Shown: in pieces, positions 6,668-9,710 of the stretch
How the letters are laid out: each line of letters starts with the position of its first letter
Numbering within the stretch: the first letter of the stretch is position 1
The notes under the pieces: model-generated
What the model was told of the DNA's origin: nothing
Seen by the model: only the letters and a program-made list of their open reading frames with translations
The model's database searches: none
Position numbers and translations under genes: made by a program
Source: Bacteroidales bacterium UBA4417
Lineage (GTDB): Bacteria > Bacteroidota > Bacteroidia > Bacteroidales > UBA4417
NCBI GenBank assembly: GCA_002389705.1
Contig: DGQJ01000029.1
Span: 28,048 to 37,757, forward strand
DNA: 9,710 nt
Direction: 5' to 3'

Positions 6668-7603
6668 TTACTTGGTAGCTGGTATCATTTTAATGTACCA
6701 GGCATTTCCGGTTTCAGTTCCCTGTACCCTTAGATACAAAGTGTTATCTGTAATCGAAAGAATTTCATATTCTTTTTTTGTTGCACCATAGGCAATGTAC
6801 GTTTCAACCCCTTGTAATAAAATTGCTGTAGTGGTTGTGGAAGCTTCAGGAATACCTGAAGATGCAGGAACAAATGCAAATTCAGAAGTTCCGCCAGGAT
6901 AAGGATAACATCCTTCACCACCCGTTGCAGGAATACCTGGCAATGTTGTAAGAGACCCGGTTTTTGTAAATGCATTGTCGGTTGTAACCTGCAATTTATA
7001 CGTTTTAGGAGTAACCTTTGTAAAGGTAAAAGTAGCGGTATAAAAACATGGACAACAAGATAACTTTTCATTTATCCCAGCTGACCACCATGCAGGTGTA
7101 ACTGAGGTAGGATCCCAGGGACCAACACCAAAATGGCCAGGAACACTTTTATCAACTACCCATGATTTTGAGGCATCTCCTGTTAATTTAGTGACAATTG
7201 ATTGGTCAAATACATAGTCGAAGGCAACAGTCACATCTTTGGAAACAGTGGATGTAGTACCACCTTTACCGGTTACAATAGCCGTAATTCGGTATGTGTT
7301 TGTCCCGATTGATGTAAACTTTTTGGTCACTTTTCCTGTTGAGGGAATGACTGTATAATCTGATACAGAGTTTGCATCAAAGCCCACTTTATAAGCGAGG
7401 GCATTATCAGCGCTTATAGTAATATTTACATCACCGGAACCATCACCATAAGGATTTTCGGGACTCTGCCCAACCAGTTCTGTGTTAATTACCAGATTAG
7501 CGGGCCCATTCAGATCACCCATTTGGTAATCCTGCTTTTTACATGCACTATATACCACAAGCAGTGCTGCTATAACTATTAAGGTTTTTATTGTATTTTT
7601 CAT
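6668..7603 (-). CDS. PKD-like domain lipoprotein, probable surface beta-glucan-binding protein
   Basis: This 311-residue protein starts at an ATG at 7603, preceded by a recognisable AGGA in the 12-bp gap after the upstream gene. The signal peptide ends in the lipobox VYSAC (C21), followed by KKQD. Residues about 32-130 form a PKD-like beta-sandwich that resembles the N-terminal module of the GH16 protein downstream (both have an 'xPxNL.I.T' opening and a DGSG(D/N)V strand). The C-terminal 180 or so residues have no hydrolase signature. They contain SKSWVVDKSVPGHFGVGP (146-163), AWWSAGINEK (171-180), a CCPC cluster at 183-186 and a further Cys at 232. The exposed Trp/Phe and the position behind SusD suggest an outer-membrane glycan-binding protein (SGBP role) rather than an enzyme. 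I recall this module in lipoproteins and at the ends of some GH16 enzymes of related loci, but no characterised function comes to mind. Confidence 0.8.
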   Translation of the reverse strand: MKNTIKTLIVIAALLVVYSACKKQDYQMGDLNGPANLVINTELVGQSPENPYGDGSGDVNITISADNALAYKVGFDANSVSDYTVIPSTGKVTKKFTSIGTNTYRITAIVTGKGGTTSTVSKDVTVAFDYVFDQSIVTKLTGDASKSWVVDKSVPGHFGVGPWDPTSVTPAWWSAGINEKLSCCPCFYTATFTFTKVTPKTYKLQVTTDNAFTKTGSLTTLPGIPATGGEGCYPYPGGTSEFAFVPASSGIPEASTTTTAILLQGVETYIAYGATKKEYEILSITDNTLYLRVQGTETGNAWYIKMIPATK

Positions 7604-7615
7604 CAGTCCTGTTTT

Positions 7616-8734
7616 TTAGTTTGTTTGTCTGATATTATCTATATAAATGATCGCACCAACACCAGCTGCACCATCAGCCGAGTCGTCATATCTTAACACA
7701 AGCTGGTTAAATTTTGCCGAGGCAACTGCAGGAATCGAACTAAAATCAAACACCAGTTCTTCCCATGCTCCGGAAGTAGTAATTGCAGTTTTCAGAACAC
7801 CAACCCCATTTGCAGGCGAACCACCTTCTGCCGCTTCGAGTTCAATATTTAATTTTGCACCAATGCGGGCTGCATCAGGATTATAAACGAGTACTTTTAT
7901 TTTCTTCCCATTTGTCATATCAATAGGATAATCTAAAGGACTATAAGTACCACTCCAGCCTTCCCATCCACGAGTAAATTTACCTACCAGAGCGCTCGTG
8001 TTTAATCCGGATGCATCAGGGTTAGCAACTTTTGCAAATGCCTGACCTCCTCCAAATGTGCCAAAGAAGTAGTTGATACTGGTACTTTCAAAATCAATTG
8101 GCAAACCAAAAGGAACAGTTACAGTAATAGGTGTTACTTTCTCAGATTTTGCAGCGCCTCCGCTTAATGCAACTACTTTTACATCATAAGATCCAGTAGT
8201 TGTATAATTATGAGTAACCTGTCCGTCCTTAGCTAGCGGAGTTCCAACTTCATTGGCAACATCTCCGTAATATACCAGATAGGAAGCCGCATAATCAGCA
8301 GTAGCATTAACCTTTAAATTGAGACCGGACTGAGTTAATGTAACGTTCAAATTCTCAGGAGCCCTGTACACTATCGATAGCGGATAAGAAGTAACAATAC
8401 TGTCACCTTTAATATTCTTACCCACAATAGTAACTGAATAAGTTCCTTCAGGATATGCATGAGTTACATTTGAACCAGGAGTTACCATTGCTGAAGCTCC
8501 GGTACCAGTGCCATGTCCGAATATAACTTTAAAAGTAGAAATGCCTTCACCAAGAGGAGTAATCTTTACCATCCCTGAATTATCATTAGAGATATCGAAG
8601 ATTTTGGAAGGGGTAGAAGGAGCAGGGATACTATTCAGAAAAGATGTATCCTGATCAAGCCCATCAATCTTGTTACAACTTGAAGCAACAACTGCAAAGA
8701 ACAGTATACTGCATATAAATTTTAATTTCTTCAT
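7616..8734 (-). CDS. Surface glycan-binding lipoprotein with tandem PKD-like domains and a C-terminal beta-sandwich domain (SGBP)
   Basis: This 372-residue protein starts 11 bp after the SusD stop, in the usual place of the surface glycan-binding protein of a PUL. The signal peptide ends in VASSC (C20). Two PKD-like repeats follow: about 38-123 (FKVIFGHGTG, then THAYPEGTYSVTIVGKN) and about 124-207 (YLVYYGDVANEVG, then THNYTTTGSYDVKVVAL). The C-terminal domain, about 212-371, looks like a carbohydrate-binding jelly roll. It starts LPIDFES, then INYFFGTFGGG, and carries GKFTRGWEGWSGTYSPLDY with Trp257 and Trp260, and ends in IIYIDNIRQT, a strand common at the end of CBM-type sandwiches. No catalytic signature is seen. 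PKD repeats probably act as spacers that hold the binding domain away from the membrane. The ligand is inferred from the neighbouring GH16, GH17 and GH30 genes to be a beta-1,3-glucan. I cannot assign a CBM family by eye. Confidence 0.87.
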   Translation of the reverse strand: MKKLKFICSILFFAVVASSCNKIDGLDQDTSFLNSIPAPSTPSKIFDISNDNSGMVKITPLGEGISTFKVIFGHGTGTGASAMVTPGSNVTHAYPEGTYSVTIVGKNIKGDSIVTSYPLSIVYRAPENLNVTLTQSGLNLKVNATADYAASYLVYYGDVANEVGTPLAKDGQVTHNYTTTGSYDVKVVALSGGAAKSEKVTPITVTVPFGLPIDFESTSINYFFGTFGGGQAFAKVANPDASGLNTSALVGKFTRGWEGWSGTYSPLDYPIDMTNGKKIKVLVYNPDAARIGAKLNIELEAAEGGSPANGVGVLKTAITTSGAWEELVFDFSSIPAVASAKFNQLVLRYDDSADGAAGVGAIIYIDNIRQTN

Positions 8735-8745
8735 GTCTTTATGTA

Positions 8746-9710
8746 TTATTGAATATAACCTGGATTTTGATTTAATTTAGTACCTAACAATTCGGCATTA
8801 GGAATTGGGAAAATTTCATTTTTGCCAGTAGTAAACCCTCTGTCAGCAAGCTTTGAAGCAGCATCACCCCAGCGTACTAGGTCGAAGAAACGATGTCCTT
8901 CTCCGGCCAGTTCGAGCCTTCGTTCAGCTTTAATTGCAGCCATTGATACAGGAACTGAACCGAGTCCGACACGAGCCCTTACTGCATCGAGTAAAGCCTG
9001 TGCTCTTGTTCCGGTGGCGCCTAAGGCTTCAGCTTCCATTAAATAGGTATCTGCCAGACGGATAACATATGTATCCTGCTTGTAGTTAAGTACGGCATCA
9101 CCAGGTAAAGTAGTTACATCAGCAGTAGTAGGTAAAAATTTCTTCAGGAAATAACCAGTATTCATATACCCTTCAATGTAATCAGCCTGTCCTGCACTTT
9201 TAAGTGCTTTCATATCGAAAACAGTTGCAGCAAAACGTGGGTCGTTTTTAATGACATCATAGAAATCCTGGGTAAATACATTAAAACTCCAGCCTGCCGG
9301 AAGCGAAGGTGCAGAAGATCCTAATTTTGAATAACCCCTCGGGCCTACCATTACACAAACAGAATTACCTTCATCAGTACCCTTTCCCCAGTTATCCCAG
9401 CCTCCAAGGCCAAGATTCGTATGTGTAACTTCTAAAATAGATTCGGAGTTAAATCTGTTCGATACTACCCAGAGATCAGCATAATTACTTAACAGTTTGT
9501 ATCCATAAATGCTTGTATTACCTGGTACAGGCCCATTTACTTCGGCTAACTGTGCAGCAGCCAATGCACCTTTACCTTCATAAAGATAAACTTTGCCAAG
9601 TAAAGCCTGAGCAGCACCTTTATTAAAACGACCGGCTTCGGTGGGTATTGATACAGTTGCAGGTAACGCTGAAATAGCCTCGGTTAGATCTTTTTCAATC
9701 TGCGAATATA
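8746..9710 (-). CDS. susD: SusD/RagB family nutrient-binding outer-membrane lipoprotein (5' end beyond window)
   Basis: The frame is open from the right edge, and 320 residues plus the TAA stop are visible. The signal peptide, lipobox and early TPR helices are missing. The visible part starts YSQIEKDLTEAISALP and then EAGRFNKGAAQALLGKVYLYEGKG, the conserved central TPR segment of SusD proteins. Later come DTYVIRLADTYLMEAEAL, KAERRLELAGEGHRFFDLVRWG and the C-terminal signature EIFPIPNAELLGTKLNQNPGYIQ, all typical of the RagB/SusD family. Full-length members are about 500-560 residues, so roughly two fifths is off the window. It should sit as a lid on a SusC-type TonB-dependent transporter, expected just upstream beyond 9710. 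Substrate is inferred from the GH content as a beta-1,3-glucan. SusD is used here as the family name. Start codons inside the visible part, such as the TTG at 9564, are internal Leu codons. Confidence 0.96.
   Translation of the reverse strand, partial: YSQIEKDLTEAISALPATVSIPTEAGRFNKGAAQALLGKVYLYEGKGALAAAQLAEVNGPVPGNTSIYGYKLLSNYADLWVVSNRFNSESILEVTHTNLGLGGWDNWGKGTDEGNSVCVMVGPRGYSKLGSSAPSLPAGWSFNVFTQDFYDVIKNDPRFAATVFDMKALKSAGQADYIEGYMNTGYFLKKFLPTTADVTTLPGDAVLNYKQDTYVIRLADTYLMEAEALGATGTRAQALLDAVRARVGLGSVPVSMAAIKAERRLELAGEGHRFFDLVRWGDAASKLADRGFTTGKNEIFPIPNAELLGTKLNQNPGYIQ

Noticed and set aside
6611..6678. Plus-strand AAAGGAGGAG just ahead of an ATG at 6622, which looks like a near-perfect ribosome binding site for a small ORF.
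   Set aside because: The ORF encodes only 18 residues and runs into the antisense of the lipoprotein gene. The purine run is fully explained as one arm of the perfect hairpin.
9562..9564. TTG as a start codon for a short 272-residue protein at the right edge.
   Set aside because: The frame stays open to 9708 and encodes conserved SusD sequence before this point, so the TTG is an internal Leu codon.

Overview
The window is a nearly complete stretch of a Bacteroidota polysaccharide utilization locus (PUL). All ten genes lie on the minus strand, so the locus reads from the right edge to the left. The phylum is indicated by a SusD-type outer-membrane protein, lipoprotein glycan-binding proteins and PKD domains. 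AT-rich spacers with A-rich rather than strong Shine-Dalgarno leaders fit as well. Genus cannot be determined from this sequence.

Reading order (right to left): a SusD homologue cut by the right edge (8746-9710); a surface lipoprotein with two PKD-like domains and a C-terminal beta-sandwich-like domain (7616-8734); a second lipoprotein with one PKD-like domain and a Trp/Cys-rich C-terminal domain (6668-7603); a strong hairpin that looks like a terminator or attenuator (6610-6640); a GH16 laminarinase-type lipoprotein with a PKD domain (5404-6423); a 120-bp spacer with a perfect AT-rich inverted repeat; a periplasmic GH30 enzyme (3781-5283); a GPH/MelB-type sugar symporter (2332-3762); two divergent GH17 enzymes without signal peptides (1415-2308 and 457-1461 or 457-1401); and the N-terminus of a secreted TIM-barrel-type glycoside hydrolase cut by the left edge (1-337). 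No SusC gene or regulator is visible. SusC would be expected just beyond 9710. No gene-free stretch exceeds about 245 bp, and no RNA gene, IS element or CRISPR array was seen.

Inferred pathway: GH16 + GH17 + GH30 is the classical toolkit for laminarin-like beta-1,3-glucan with beta-1,6 branches. The two SGBP-like lipoproteins and SusD would capture glucan at the cell surface, and the surface GH16 would cut the beta-1,3 backbone. SusC/D would import oligosaccharides, and GH30 would remove or cut beta-1,6-linked glucose in the periplasm. The GPH symporter would carry short beta-gluco-oligosaccharides into the cytoplasm, where the two leaderless GH17 enzymes would finish or remodel them. The cytoplasmic GH17 pair next to a symporter is the most distinctive part of the layout. 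The least understood proteins are the lipoprotein at 6668-7603 and the left-edge hydrolase.
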